Below are positions 26,744-40,030 of a DNA stretch of 64,000 nt, piece after piece. Position 1 is the first letter of the stretch, and every line of letters begins with the position of its first letter. The notes below the pieces were generated by a model, which searched no databases, was not told the DNA's origin, and was given only the letters and a program-made list of their open reading frames with translations. A program made the position numbers and the translations under genes. Where the stretch lies: assembly GCA_964019155.1 (NCBI GenBank), contig OZ025243.1:21472441-21536440 (forward strand), given 5' to 3'. The stretch comes from Osedax fenrisi. Taxonomy: Eukaryota; Annelida; Polychaeta; Sabellida; Siboglinidae.

Positions 26744-29700
26744 CGAATATTTTAATAATTATAATATTTTAGAACACATATATGAAATTATTGTAAGTAT
26801 ATTGTTGTAATTGTTATTGTTAAATTAAAGTAATATATTATTGTTTAGAAATATCTTGTTAGATATTACTTGTTAAATTGATATATTTATTGATTGATTG
26901 ATTGATAATTAATATTTATTAATATTTATTTTATTTTTTAGATCATGTGTATCTTTCGGGGATTGTCGTAGATTCATGGGAGCATCTGCTAAACAACAAC
27001 AAATAGCAAATTTTAAAAATACAGTTTCTGGATGGAAGCCTCTAATTGGACGAAAGTTTAATGATCCCATAGTAAAGAAAGAAAAAGATTTTTTATCCTA
27101 TGAATTGGTTGAAGATAGTAATGGACATACAGCAATAAAAGTAATTTTACATAAAATTTAAATTAACTTATAAATATAATATATGATATTTATAGGTACG
27201 CTATTTAAATGAGAGTCAAGAATTCTCTCCTGAGCAGATAACAGCAATGATGCTCACAAAATTAAAACAAACTGCGGACCATGCATTAGGTGTAAAGATT
27301 GTAGATTGTGTTATTTCTGTAAGTATTTATATTGATTATATTAATTTTCTACTATTTTTTATTTGATTAATTATTTCAAGGTACCTTGTTTTGCAACCGA
27401 TGTTGAAAGACGTGCAATGCTATCTGCTGCAAATATTGCTGGATTGAATTGTTTAAAATTAATGAATGATACTACAGCTACTGCTTTAACATATGGTTAT
27501 TAGATAAATATATTTGGATAATATAATTTTACAGTTAATGAATGAATTTAAAAAATATTTTGTTACCATATCAATTGTACATATATGTACATTTTTCTTA
27601 GATTATAATTTAAATGATGTGTTTTATAAATAAAATCTTAATCTGACTGAGCAAAATAAGTTGTATTTTTGAAGTCAGAATCAAAAATTATATTAGAATG
27701 TATATAATATCCTAGATTTAAGTCATATAAACATCAGTGTTGTATATAATTGATGGAAATGATTATATAGAACTATTTTATATACTATTTTCTATACTAT
27801 ATACAAATTATCTTATTTTATTAATCATAATGACCAATAAATCAGGAATATATAAACAAGATTGGCCTGCCATTGATGCCAAATCTAAATATGTTGTATT
27901 TGTTGATATGGGATATAGTAGTTTTCAAGTATCAGCTTGTGCTTTCAATAAAGGAAAATTAGAGGTTTAAATAGAGATAACAATTTCAATTATATATTTT
28001 ATAGTATATAACTGTTTTTAGGTTTTGGCAACTTCTTTTGATACACAATTAGGAGGAAGAGATTTTGATCAAATTTTAGCAACTCATTTTGCTGAACAAT
28101 TTGCTTTAAAATATGGTGATAAAGTTGATGCTCGTAAAAATCCTAAAGCTATGGTTTATATATATTATATTATTTTATAATACTAAATTTTATTTATTTT
28201 AATTAGACTCGTTTATTAACTGAATGTGAGAAATTAAAGAAAAGAATGTCTTCTTATGCAGGAGAAATGCCTATATCTATTGAATGTTTTATGAATGATG
28301 TAGATGTTTCTGCCAAGCTTGGTAGAGATGATATGATTATTAAAGCAGCATCCTTATTAAAAAGAACTGAATCAACTATGATGGATATTCTTAAATTTTC
28401 AAAATTAAGTGCTGATGAAATTGAATCAATAGAAATAGTAGGAGGTTCAACTCGTATTCCAGCTATTAAAGAAATAGTTGAGAAGGTATTTGGCAAAGAA
28501 CCCAGTACAACCTTGAATGCTGACGAATCTGTAGTGCGTGGTTGTGCTCTACAATGTGCAATTCTATCTCCTACTTTCCGTGTAAGAGATTTCTTAATTA
28601 CGGATTGTCAACCCTATTCCATTAACCTTCATTGGTCAGATCCCTTAGAAACCATAGGGTTAGTCATTAGAAAAACTGTACATTATCTTTGATTTAACAT
28701 GCTTAAATTTATAGTTCAACCGAGGTATTCGAAAGATTCCATTCAATTCCATTTGCTAAAATGTTAACCTTCTATCGAAATGAACCTTTTTCATTAGAAG
28801 CCAAATATAATGATAAATCGACAGTTCCTCATACCGATGACTCCTTAGGTAATATTTTTCAATTTCTTATTATATGTATATTACATATTTACTTAAACGT
28901 TTAGGAGTCTTCCGTGTTGACAACGTTAAACCAAATCCATCTGGTGAAAGTTCAAAAATCAAAATTAAACTTAGAATAAATGGTAATGGTTTATTCAGCG
29001 TTTCATCTGCTTCATTAGTTGAAAAGGTTGTAGCTGTTGAAGAAACAAAAACTGAAGGTGACAAGGTCGATACACCTAAAGAAGAAGAGCAGAAAGATAC
29101 AAATGGTATGGATTGGGAATCTGCGAAAACAGGTTTAATATAATTTTATATAACTATTTTATACTATTGATAAATATATTTATTTAATTTTCATATAATA
29201 TATATCTATATTTAAATTTTATAATAATCAATCCTTATTATATTCATCTAGTTTATGTTTACTTTTATTCAATATGCTTACTTATTTACTAATATAAATA
29301 TATATATATATATATATATTTTAATATTTGTGTATAATTATTTAATCTTTTGTTTAATTTAAATAAAAATGTATAAAATATCATGTTAATATTTATATTA
29401 CTAATTTTTCTTATTTATATTTAATAACATTTATTTTACTAGAACTTTAGATAAGACTAATTATGTCACCCAACCCGCTACTGACATTAAACACATTTCA
29501 ATTATCTCAATAGTTTTTTTTGTAATACTTTTTTTCTATCTATTGAATACATTTAAATAAATAAAGCTAAATTGGTAAATGTTGATAAACTAACCAGTTA
29601 TCATTAGTTATTTTAAATTTTAATTTTAATATAAAACAATATAAATTTGGTGAATTAAATCATAGTTATGTATTCGAATGAATATATTATATTTTCATAA

Positions 29701-32609
29701 CATGTAAAATGATAGGAGTTGGAATCTCCTTAATTAATTAATGTATTGGGTGGTTCTTTTTATATTGAATTTTAATTATTAATATATTTTTCTATAATAA
29801 AAATTAACTTTTGTAAAATAGAAGGTACTGGAGATGCTACAGAAAACACCGTTGATGATACAGATAAGGCGAGTCAGGCAAAGAAAGAGAAAAAAGATGA
29901 AAAATCTACATCTGTTAAATCTCCTGCCAAGGAAAAGACAAATGAAAAGAAAAAGAGTACTGTTAAACAAATACAACTTCCTGTTGTGATTGATCAGTCA
30001 TCACTTTCAGTTGTAGGATTGGATATGCTCTTTGAAAGAGAGGTTTTATAATTAAATTAATAGTTTGGTATATATATAATAATATATGATATTTATATTG
30101 TTCTAGTGTCAAATGGTCTCCCAAGATAAATTGGAATCAGAACGACTGAATGCTAAGAATACTGTAGAAGAATACGTATATGATATTCGTGATAAGATCA
30201 GCACTACTTACTGCAAATTTGTTACTGACAAAGTTAGTTATAATATGAAATATTTGTTATATGTTATAATGTGTTTATATCATTTACAAAATATACTATT
30301 CATTATCATGTGTAACAGATATATAGAATTAATCTTTAAAAATCGACTTTGATGTAATGTTTATAAATCTATAAACTAATAATATCAATTTATAGATTTT
30401 AATAATATACAATTATGGAAAATAGATCAGATACAATAATATTCAATATTGTAATTTAAAATATCTATGAAATAATATTATATTACATATATGTTATAAA
30501 AATGTATTACAAATAAATATTAGGTTAAAATAATTAAAGTGAAATATAATTATAACAGATTAATTTTCAGTTGTTGATTACAAAATTTACTATTTAATAA
30601 TATAAATTAAATATCATTTCTTATTAATTTAATGTATAGGTTAAGAATAAACTAATTTAAGACGTATGCTCACTATCTGTGCAATGGTTAATTTTATTAT
30701 CTAGAAATCTTTTTCATAGTATATAATATATAGTATATATATACAATCTTTCAATCTGAATCAAATATATATTTGTAAAATAAAATAGATTCATATTTTT
30801 ATTTGTATATAAATATTTTATTGATAAATTCGGTCTGGCTATGTTATCCATATACTTGATGTCGACATTTAAAATAATATATTGTATATTGTAAGATATA
30901 TTTAGGATTTTTAAAACGCGTTTTTGCATTGATTTGCATTTATAATTCAAATATATATATCCCGATATGGACCATGAATCATGGTACATGATGCAATAAA
31001 ATAACATCATTCATAAAATATAAGATAGAAATCCTGACTGCTAATATTAATCAAACATCAATGAAACATGAGATAGTCATGATAAGACAATTTCCTCTAT
31101 TATTATTGATATTTTGTATTTGTTTTATATAGATTTTAAATATATTACATTATTATTTGTTATTTATAAGGACAGACAATCTAATACACATTCTATTATT
31201 TATATTGATATAAATAATATAGAATCATTAATAGAAAATGTTTTTATATTATAATAAACATCTAAATATAATATAAATTCCTATCTTTACAAAATTTAAA
31301 ACCTTAAAATTAAATATATCACTGAATAATATTTCGGAAAATAAAAATGTTTGCAAATATAGACCAGACTTTAAACATGTTATATAATAATTTTAATTTC
31401 TTATTACCTAATTATTAAATATTGTTCAAAATATCTGAATATTTATATTTATCAATAAAGTTATTTCATTAAATATAGAAAATATTGTTTTCTTTTTAAA
31501 TAAATATATATATAAATATACACGATTTATAGATTAATAGATATTAATGCATTATTTAAAAATGTTGATATATCATGAAGAAATATAATATTTAAACTAA
31601 CTAATTTTCTAACTATTTACAACGTTATACCCTTCTTAGTAATTTATAGAATTAATATTTTCATATATAAATTTGTTTGTAGACTAACTTTATAAATATA
31701 TATTTATGATGTAAAAATATTGTTTATTTAAATTATATAGTAAAAATAACGAAATTATTAGGATAGAGAAGTATTCCAGGTTAAATTAACTGAAACCGAG
31801 AATTGGCTTTATGAAGAAGGAGAAGATGAGAAAAAACAAGTTTACATTGATCGTTATGCAGATTTAAAGGTTAATTTAATTAACTTTTTTTAAATAATTG
31901 TATATAATTTTAATTTAAATAAAATATATTGTTATTTATAGAAAATGGGTAATCCAATTGCTGAACGATTTGAAGAATCAGAAAATCGTTCAAGAGTTTT
32001 AGAAGAATTAGGTAAAAGTCTTCAATTGATGAGAAAATCAGTGGAAAGATATGATGAGAAGGTTTAAATTTATGAATATTATTTTATATTAAATTATTTG
32101 AACATATATAAATATAGATTCTCATCATATTATATGATTCATATGTCACATGTATATATATATATATTTTTAGCTAATCATTTTATATTTCAATAGGATG
32201 AACAATTAGAACATTTAGATGCAGATGAAGTCAAAAAAGTTCGAGATTGTATTGAAGAGAAAAATAAATTTTATGAAAATGCATTGGCTCTATTCTCTTC
32301 TCTTCCAGAATATGAAACTGCTTCAATAAAAGTTGCACAGATTAAAACTGAAATTCAGGTATTTACTATCATATTTTAGGTTTTTTAATCATATATATAA
32401 TCTATTTATTTTAATTTTTACAGTCCATTGTGAAAATATGTACTCCGATTATGTCGAAATCAAAGCCAAAACCAAAAGAAACTGTACCAACACCACCAGA
32501 ACCAACTACAGATGACAAAACTGCTAAAGAGGAGAATACCACCACAGAAGATAAAGATAGCAAAAATGAAAAGCCTGTTGAAGCCGACGGTGAGATGGAT
32601 CTTGACTAG
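23820..32609 (+). CDS. HSPA4: Hsp110/HSPA4-like chaperone (Hsp70 nucleotide-exchange factor), complete, 15 exons
   Basis: Exons: 23820-23926, 26942-27140, 27196-27318, 27381-27495, 27846-27964, 28022-28153, 28207-28658, 28715-28848, 28905-29132, 29822-30042, 30107-30232, 31762-31869, 31942-32061, 32197-32358, 32424-32609. All join in phase to 843 residues; human HSPA4 has 840. The ATPase domain (exons 1-7) starts MSVVGFDFGNQTCYIAVARQ and IETIANEYSDRVTP. It contains FVDMGYSSFQVSACAFN, SIECFMNDVDVS, EIVGGSTRIPAIK and TTLNADESVVRGCALQCAI. The substrate-binding beta part follows (AKMLTFYR, GLFSVSSASLVE). Next is the long acidic/Lys-rich loop typical of Hsp110 (exons 9-10). The alpha-helical part (AKNTVEEYVYDIRDKIS, TENWLYEEGED) leads to the MDLD C-terminus, like human MDID. 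In the cytosol the family releases ADP from Hsp70 and holds unfolded clients. It is divergent with RBX1. Codons are strongly A/T-ending, unlike the kinesin. The symbol denotes the family; HSPH1 is an equal co-orthologue. Confidence 0.95.
24547..24575. repeat. Perfect 13-bp-arm palindrome
   Basis: TCGAATTTCATCA-TCA-TGATGAAATTCGA in Hsp110 intron 1. Confidence 0.85.
24628..24970 (+). repeat. Dispersed repeat copy
   Basis: Similar over about 340 bp to 55137-55470 and partly to 4880-4990. Shared segments include TTTTTAAATCAATG, ACATTGTTCAATTCAAACCT and CAGTATCTAGTT, all in plus orientation. Class unknown. It lies in Hsp110 intron 1. Confidence 0.6.
25559..25695. mobile_element. MITE, 137 bp, CAGTGATCTCGTGCG termini
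   Basis: It starts CAGTGATCTCGTGCGGAT and ends CCTACAAGATCACTG (inverted). A relative of similar size lies at 59300-59444. It is in Hsp110 intron 1. No clear target duplication. Confidence 0.55.
26706..26741. repeat. (AT)n microsatellite
   Basis: An uninterrupted AT run in Hsp110 intron 1. Confidence 0.9.
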
Positions 32610-32707
32610 AACACCCTCTATATTAGTTATTGCAAATTACTAAATAAATATTTATTACACACGTTTATTAAAAATTATTGTTTATTAAAAAATATGAAAT
32701 TAAACTT
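32610..32707. terminator. Shared 3' interval between convergent genes
   Basis: Ninety-eight bp separate the stop codon of the Hsp110 gene from that of the minus-strand gene. Plus-strand AATAAA lies at 32643-32648, and the minus-strand equivalent (TTTATT at 32651-32656) lies next to it. The two transcripts probably overlap at their 3' ends. Confidence 0.6.
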
Positions 32708-33254
32708 TTACTTCAGCTTCATATAAGTGCTTCTAATATCTTCATTGGCATCTAATGTTCTATCATGACAAGTTAGATCTATTAACTCTTCTACCAATGC
32801 TTCTTCACATATTTCATCCTTTTTTAATAGTCTTGTTCTATTAATTTTTCTATTAATACCGTTTACGGTAAAAATTAGTTTTCTCATTTCTTCGGATGAC
32901 ATGTTTTTTAATTTATTCTCAACATCAATGTCAATTTGTTTGAATTTATCTATTTCAACTCTAGGTAATATTAAGTTTGCTATAGCATCAAGTATTTTAT
33001 CTTGCCTAGTACGAATAACTAAGTTCTCGTTATTTTTCTTACGTTCATGTGATCCATCTTTGATTTTCTCTAATAATTGCTGAAAAATAGTATTAGTTGT
33101 TAATAATTATTATCATTCTATAATTAAATTTACTTACATCATAAGTTAAATTTAAATCTTTGAAATCGTCATCAGTGAGGTAGTAATTTTTCTTTATTGT
33201 TCTTTTAGATTTAGAAGTCGATGCTACTTCATTGTCATTCATGTCTTTATTCAT
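32708..33254 (-). CDS. Uncharacterised 162-residue helical, charged protein, two exons
   Basis: Exon 1 is 33138-33254 (start ATG at 33252-33254) and exon 2 is 32708-33079. They join in phase 0 across a 58-bp intron with a consensus GTAAGT donor and a CAG acceptor. The protein begins MNKDMNDNEVASTSKSKRTI, a basic, Ser/Thr-containing N-terminus. A short acidic motif, YLTDDDFKDLNLTYD, follows. A long Lys/Glu/Asn-rich helical region with probable coiled coil comes next (QLLEKIKDGSHERKKNNENL; SSEEMRKLIFTVNGINRKIN; EEALVEELIDL). There is no signal peptide, membrane segment or recognisable catalytic motif. I do not recognise the family. The intron, the coding continuity and the position tail-to-tail with Hsp110 make it a real gene. 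A small kinetochore, complex-scaffold or chromatin subunit is a guess only. Confidence 0.75.
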
Positions 33255-35590
33255 AATCAATCTATTAATAAAATAATATATTAGAATATATAATAAAGAG
33301 AATATTTATGAATTTTATTGTAATAAATATAAGTCTACTAGATATATATAGAATGAGGTTGTACATTATTTATACGTGACAGCAGGTTAGTATTGCGTAT
33401 GCTTAGGATTACTAAATTTATCATTATTTTAATAAAATTATACATTGTAATTAAATTGTTTATAAATATATTTATATTACTAAATTCATATAATGAAAGA
33501 TATATAAATAATATATATTATTTATTCTAGTGTTTGATAACTAAAATGAAAATTATGTACACTACTTTAATAACAATTTTTAATATATTAATTTATGTAC
33601 ATATAAGTATACTCACACTTTTTTTATATAAATTATTACTATCATTATATTATTTTTTCTATGTTTATTTATATTATGTATATTAGATAAAATATTAATA
33701 AAAGCTACTAATATTTATATAAACATTAATTATATATAGACACGATTATATTTAAATGTTATCTTAGTTATTCAATAGGTATATGTTATCCTATTTTTTC
33801 TTCTAATTGTTAGTTTAGTACAAATTTCAATCCAATACATTTGGTTAATTAAGGATAGGTGTAACGTCTGGATTTGAGAACAAAAAATTGTTTCATATTT
33901 TTTTATATGATATAAAAATAATGTTTTTTTACGTAAAATATAACTAAAATAAGTAATTTTAATAATAATAATTAAAACAAAATTAATTTAATAAACGTCA
34001 TCATTTAATGAATATAATATCGCTTTTAGAATTTTAAAAGCACAAATAAATAATATATATAGATTTAAATAATCAGCATTAACATTTGTATCTTTATAAA
34101 TAATAATATAATGTGATATGTTATCGCTTTTTTATATATTTGATATATTTTTCATTATTTTATTGTAAATATTTAGAATCAATTTACTCGGAATAATTAT
34201 TTTTGCCAATGTCACTCTCAACCACAATCAACTCATTGAATAATGCTTTATTAGATTACATTTTCAGACACTTTATTATATATATAATTACACAATATTT
34301 TTATTTTTTTAAATTTAATAATTTGTTAAATTTAAGATATTCATAATTTTATCTGTTATTTTCAAAATAATAATTATTAATTGAACATAATTGATATAAA
34401 AATCTTCATTAATATTCTATAAAAAGTGCAATTATAGATCTATATAATATCTCAAATAATGAAACTCAAATTAAAATAAGCGAGTCTGATATTTTAAAGA
34501 TAATCCAATACAAATAAATATTAAATTATTATAAAAAATTTACTTTAATTATCTAATAATATTATTCAAATGATTAATGACATGTATTACAATATTTTGT
34601 TTTGATTTAAAATTCAAATATTTTCCAGAAATTCATTACAAATTCAAATATTGTGAAAAATGTAACAGTAGATATCTTGTATAAAAAATATAATGTTTAA
34701 ATTGGTAATTATTATATAGATAAATTTTCATAACATTTAAAATTATCATGATTATGAGTGACTTATTTTCTTTATATTCAGTACTACCAAAGCCCAAAGG
34801 GTTTTGGTACTACTAACTCAGTATTAACTCAATCATTGACATTCATATATTAAAAAATAATGTATATTATATTCTAAAATATAAAAATTATTTTTTTAAA
34901 TTCCTTATAAATTAAAGTATAACAATATGTCTTCTATTTCATAAGTAAAATTAAACTTTTTAAATTGAAAATTGAACCAATATATAAATGTAATTTACAC
35001 TTCATTTTGAGAAATATAGAATGTATAACTAATTTACATATAAGATAAAAACTCGAATGTATTAATTAGTTCCGATCAAAAATATTTAAAAAAAGTGGCT
35101 AATCGATTTAGATTTTCCCAAATTCACATTTTTCATTTGAAAATTAATTGATAATGCTTTGCATTTATTTTTATATAATAATATATTTCATTAAATTAAT
35201 ATTATTTTTAGTTTTTCGTGTTCATAATATAAACATTTTAAAACTAATTATAGACTTATTAAATATTTATACATAGTATATATTTTTTGAATAAAATGTA
35301 TATTATTGTTTATAGACAATTTAAATAGTTGTCAATGCTTTTTTTTTAACAAGAATTCAAAATAATGTTAAATCCAGATTTATTTACAAATAAATGTATC
35401 TATATAGGATATATATATCTTGAGATCATCAAATAGTACCCTTTTAAAACAAAATAAATCGACTAACTACTCATCTCATTGTAATAAACTCAAATATTAT
35501 ATATATAACTAACGGAAAACTTCACTATAAATTTAAAAACAATTTACATATACTTGAACTAGTACGGACTACCTTACTTTTGGAACAACC
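33255..35590. other. AT-rich spacer
   Basis: It contains the 5' flank of the minus-strand gene, then no gene. An imperfect hairpin (AGTACTACCAAAGCCC ... GGGTTTTGGTACTACT) lies at about 34780-34815. Confidence 0.5.
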
Positions 35591-35595
35591 ACTTA

Positions 35596-36110
35596 AAGCA
35601 CTGTTTACATGAACAATCTATTTCAGCTATTTTGCAGTAGAATACTTAAGAATTGAAAAATTGTGTCTATGTTTTTTCCGTGATTATTACTAAATGTTCT
35701 AATACGAACGATTATTCTAGTTTTTGTGTCAATTTATACAACTGATAAATAAACACACAAGTATATTGACGAGTATTAATGCATACGCATTTACTTTTCA
35801 AGGTGTCAATCTATTTATAATCGTTTACGATTGTACGTGATTAGGATTGAGCGTAGGATTTAGGCGTTTACGATAGTTTAATTAATAATTATAATATATA
35901 ATTATAAATATATGTATATTATCACTTTATGATTATATAATCAACTCATGTTCATAAAATGTATGTATTTTTAAGTATTCTACTGCGAAAATTGAAGAAT
36001 AGATTGCTCATGTGAACACCCTAAACTTTATACTGCTAGTGGATTTTGCAATTGCACTTCTAAGTATTCTACTGCGAAATTGCTGGAATATATTGCTCAT
36101 ATGAACAGCA
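35596..36110. mobile_element. MITE with one 5' and two 3' terminal repeats
   Basis: The left end (AAGCACTGTTTACATGAACA ... GCAGTAGAATACTTA) is inverted twice at the right, at about 35972-36025 and 36058-36110 (AAGTATTCTACTGCG ... GAACAGCACTT). The right terminal repeat is therefore tandemly duplicated. Confidence 0.65.
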
Positions 36111-36256
36111 CTTGATACACTCATTTCTAAAATATTAATTTTTATTTTTTTCTATTTTATTTTATAAATGTTTCCTTATTCTTATTAGGTCGTAAACCCA
36201 TATCTTCGGAATAATTTATTTAAAATTAGATTTAAGTGAATAAATAAGTTATATTT

Positions 36257-36292
36257 CTACTACTACTACTACTGCTACTACTACTACTACTG

Positions 36293-36375
<83 letters not shown>

Positions 36376-36436
36376 TATACTAAACCTCTACTACAACTAC
36401 TACTACTACTACTAATACAAAACCTCTACTACTATG
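36257..36436. repeat. (CTA)n triplet array, interrupted
   Basis: About 155 bp of CTA/ACT units with rare GCT and AAT variants, followed by degenerate units. It is the target of the hAT-type insertion that starts at 36439. Confidence 0.9.
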
Positions 36437-37284
36437 ACTAGTGATCTAAAACGAGCCGAGTTTTTCGAGTCGAGTCGAGTTTGATATTGGCTCGAACGAG
36501 CCGAGCCAGTAATATAGCTCGAATATGTTTATTATCTTTGGAATTTTAAAGAATTCGCTACATTTATAAAAATTAAATTAAATTGTATAAATATTTTATC
36601 AAATGGATTATTTTATAAACGATGTCAAGTAACAATCACTAATATGTATAACTTGTTTATAAACTAAGCAAATACATTTAATTTATAATAATATATTAGT
36701 TAAATGTCTATAAAAATGACTTTTGAACTATACAATTATATTAAAATTTAATAAATATTGTATATAGTATTTACTAAATACGGAAATATAATATTATAAT
36801 ATTATTTCTTATATAAGTTTGATTTATATATATAATCTTTATATTATAATATAAGCAAAGTAATTGAATTTATAATAATATATTAGTTAAATATCTATAA
36901 AAAATATTTTTCAACATTTTGTTAAATATATTTTGAAATATTTATTATATTTTAAAAATATTATTCGATATTTAAAAAAATATATTTTGTAATATTTTTT
37001 TATATTTTTTGAATTTTTTTTATATATTTCCTCTAATTTTTGAAATATTATTTTAATATATAAATATTATATTTTTTATATTATTTTTAAAAATTTTTTT
37101 AAAAATATATTTTGACATATTTTTTGTATTTTTAAATTATTTGTCTACATTTGTTTGTATTTTAGCTAAAATTGATTTAATTGTATATACTAGCAATGTA
37201 GAATCATGAATAGCTATACTTAATAAATAATAGATAGGCAAACAATCAAAAACTGAGCAATGACCGGTTGGGTATGACTATTCT

Positions 37285-37480
37285 TTACTATTTGAAGATT
37301 TCGAAATGAATATATTCACTATTTGAAACTTTCGAAATGAATAATTTTCATTTTTTAACCTTCGAAATGAATAATTTTAATATTTGAAAACTTCGATTAC
37401 ATAATTTAACAAAAATAATACTATTTGAAACCTTCGAAATGTATATAATTACTATTCGAAAACTTCGAATGAGTGAACAA
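37285..37480. repeat. Minisatellite, about 34-bp units
   Basis: Five to six imperfect units related to CTATTTGAAACCTTCGAAAT + GAATAATTTTC, inside the hAT-type element. Confidence 0.65.
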
Positions 37481-37609
37481 TCTGAAAATTTCCAACATAC
37501 TAGTGTACTGATACAATACTGATACTTAACAACATTATTTATGATACTGATACGATACTGATACTTATATTTTTTGAATTGAATGATACTGATACAATGA
37601 AATGAGGGT

Positions 37610-37840
37610 CCGGTTACAACACTAATATGTCGTATTGTATCTGTTATTCTTGGGATTCTGCCGTACAACTCCTTATTTGTAGCGTGATCTCTCCATAACT
37701 TGTTAAGCGCACCATGCATGTATATACTTTGTACATACGCATCAACTTTATTCTCTAATATTGAGGTTAGAGCCATTCGAAGCGACAAATTAGGATGTTT
37801 CAGATGTTTCGCAACATATATTTTGGATTCTGTTCGAAGC
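37610..37840 (-). pseudogene. LINE C-terminal fragment
   Basis: The minus strand reads SLRMALTSILENKVDAYVQS, then HGALNKLWRDHATNKELYGR IPRI. This is the region after the reverse transcriptase palm in LINEs of the type also seen at 41823-42511 (ISWKDKVTNTQLYRGIPKI). Only this stretch survives, captured within the hAT-type element. Confidence 0.6.
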
Positions 37841-38666
37841 GACACTAGTATGATTCGAATGATTTTAATCATATATTTTGGATTCGGTTCGAAGCGACAA
37901 TTTAGGATGATTCGAATGATTCGAATCATATATTTTGGATGTTTCAGTTGTTTCGAAGCAGGGAATTTTGGCTCATTTTAGATCACTAACTATGACTACT
38001 ACTATTACTACTTATCATTATAATAAAAATATATTAAATTAATTTATGCAATTGTAATATTATTAAATATTATAGTAAAATACTTATTTATTTCAATCAC
38101 AAAATCTAGTATTGCAATAGGTTTTCTTAGGTATAATATAAAACTAAGTTTAAATTATATATTACATTGAATATAACTTAAATATATAATATATAAATAA
38201 TGTATTATATATATATATATTATGTATTAATAAGTATTGTAAATAATATTAATTAATAACTGCGTAAATTGATTACTTCAAGCTAGAATTTTACATAATA
38301 ATATCTAAACTTGATAAAGTCAATTTTCGATAACTCAGAAACCCCGTTAAATCTGCCTTTTACAAAAGCTAGTTTAGTTGTGTACCTATGTAATAATACA
38401 TGATAGAATAATACGCAATCTCAGACACATTTCATCTGTCGCTTGAATTCTGAGATATCGGGAGTTTATAGAACCGTATCCTAAATATCTACTGAAGGGC
38501 TATCATCTTTGTACTTATTGATAGGGTACACGAGTTCAATAACTAGCTATAATCAAGTATTCCGTCTAACCAGTAGTCTCAGGTGTTTTAGATTATAATA
38601 AAGATATCGTAAGATTTCCTAATGGGATCTTTACTAAATAACCAATGTGGGTATTTTGGATACTTA

Positions 38667-39473
38667 CTGGTGATATAAAACGAATCTGTGTTTTTCGAGC
38701 GAGCCGAGTTAGTGAACGAGTTGAGCCGGTCACATCGCTATCGATTTTATTATATTTAGAATTTTTAATATTTCTCTACATTTAAAAAAAAAAAAATTGT
38801 TATCAAATGGATGCACCATATTTGGATCACAATCGTATTATTATATAAGAGGGTAATTAAACAATCGTTAATATATATATATATATATATATATAACTTT
38901 TTATATACTAAGCAATGCAATTTAATTTACAATAATAAATTAATTAAATGTCTATAAAAATTACTTTTGAACTAAAATATTCTAAATTTAATGGACGATA
39001 TTATAATTTTGTAATTAAAAATAATCTAATTTAATTTTAAAATACAATTTTTACAAATAGAAATCACACTCATGTTAGACAATCTAATCAGATAAAATAA
39101 TTTGAAAATCAAGTATAATACGACAATCATATTTTACAATCAATTTCGACAATTGAGTACGACAAATCGAATGGAGTATGAAAATCTAGTTTGTAATCAA
39201 GTATGAAAATCTAATCCAATAAACAAATTCGACAATCAAGTACGAAAATTTGTTCAGCTGCGGCGCAACAAACTTCTACCACAAACTTATTTTCTTATAT
39301 AACTTTAAATAAAAAGATTTTTTTTATTATCTTTATATTCTTTCAAAACTAAATTTAGTTTGAATAATTGGCTTATATATGTTACGAAACATATTTGTTG
39401 ATGTTTTTCTAAATATAAATTGTGGATATTTCAGTTGTTTTGAAGCAGGACATTTGACCTCATATAGATCACT
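38667..39473. mobile_element. Relative of the 36439 hAT-type element, eroded
   Basis: The left side has TGGTGATATAAAACGAATCT and GAGCGAGCCGAGTTAGTGAA. The right side has TTTCAGTTGTTTTGAAGCAG ... CTCATATAGATCACTA, matching both ends of the 36439-37988 element. No convincing target duplication remains. Confidence 0.6.
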
Positions 39474-39583
39474 AGTATTTAAATGTAAATAAATAGTCTC
39501 AAAACTAGTGTAATCTACCTATACAAATTTGTTTGAAAATACTATTTACCTAATAGTCAACATTATGTTTGTATTATGTATAG

Positions 39584-39623
<40 letters not shown>

Positions 39624-39950
39624 AATTATATTCCTTTAATAAATACAATATATAATTAAATCCGTAATAGTATGTTGAATAAAAGTAAAAATTGTGTACA
39701 GAATGTTATCAATATCATTATTTTTGTTAAATATATAAAGTAATTAATACTATTTGGATAAGATCTGTTTACATATATATTTATAATATATATATAAAGA
39801 ATAATATATATTTTATATATATAATAATATTTTTCCCTGGGAAAAATCTTTGCAAAATAATTATATATATTTATATATTAGAAAAATTAATTACTATTTG
39901 GGATCTTTATAAAATATGATATATTATATTGATATAATATATATTAGGAT
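39474..39950. other. AT-rich spacer with (AT)n
   Basis: An AT run of about 37 bp at 39583-39619. Nothing else recognised. Confidence 0.6.
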
Positions 39951-40030
39951 TAAGGTCCCCCTAAGGGGTATCACTATGGGTATCACTAAGGGTATCACTA
40001 TGGGTACCATCATGGGTATCACTAGCCATT
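39951..40030. repeat. GGGTATCACTA short tandem repeat
   Basis: Five to six units of (A/T)GGGTATCACTA(A/T), just before the 261-bp tandem duplication. Confidence 0.75.

Larger units (their letters stand above)
36439..37988. mobile_element. hAT-type element, 1.55 kb, with 8-bp target duplication ACTATGAC
   Basis: Terminal inverted repeats TAGTGATCTAAAACGAGCC ... GGCTCATTTTAGATCACTA are flanked by ACTATGAC at 36431-36438 and 37989-37996. The 8-bp duplication and short terminal repeats fit the hAT superfamily. Subterminal GAGCCGAG/TCGAGTCGAG motifs occur at the left, and GATTCGAA/TTCGAAGCGAC repeats at the right. There is no transposase, so it is non-autonomous. It contains a minisatellite at 37285-37480 and a LINE fragment at 37610-37840. 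Confidence 0.85.

Noticed and set aside
36257..36436. CRISPR-like array or other spaced repeat system
   Set aside because: All regularly repeated tracts here are microsatellites or minisatellites without unique spacers, in a eukaryotic context.
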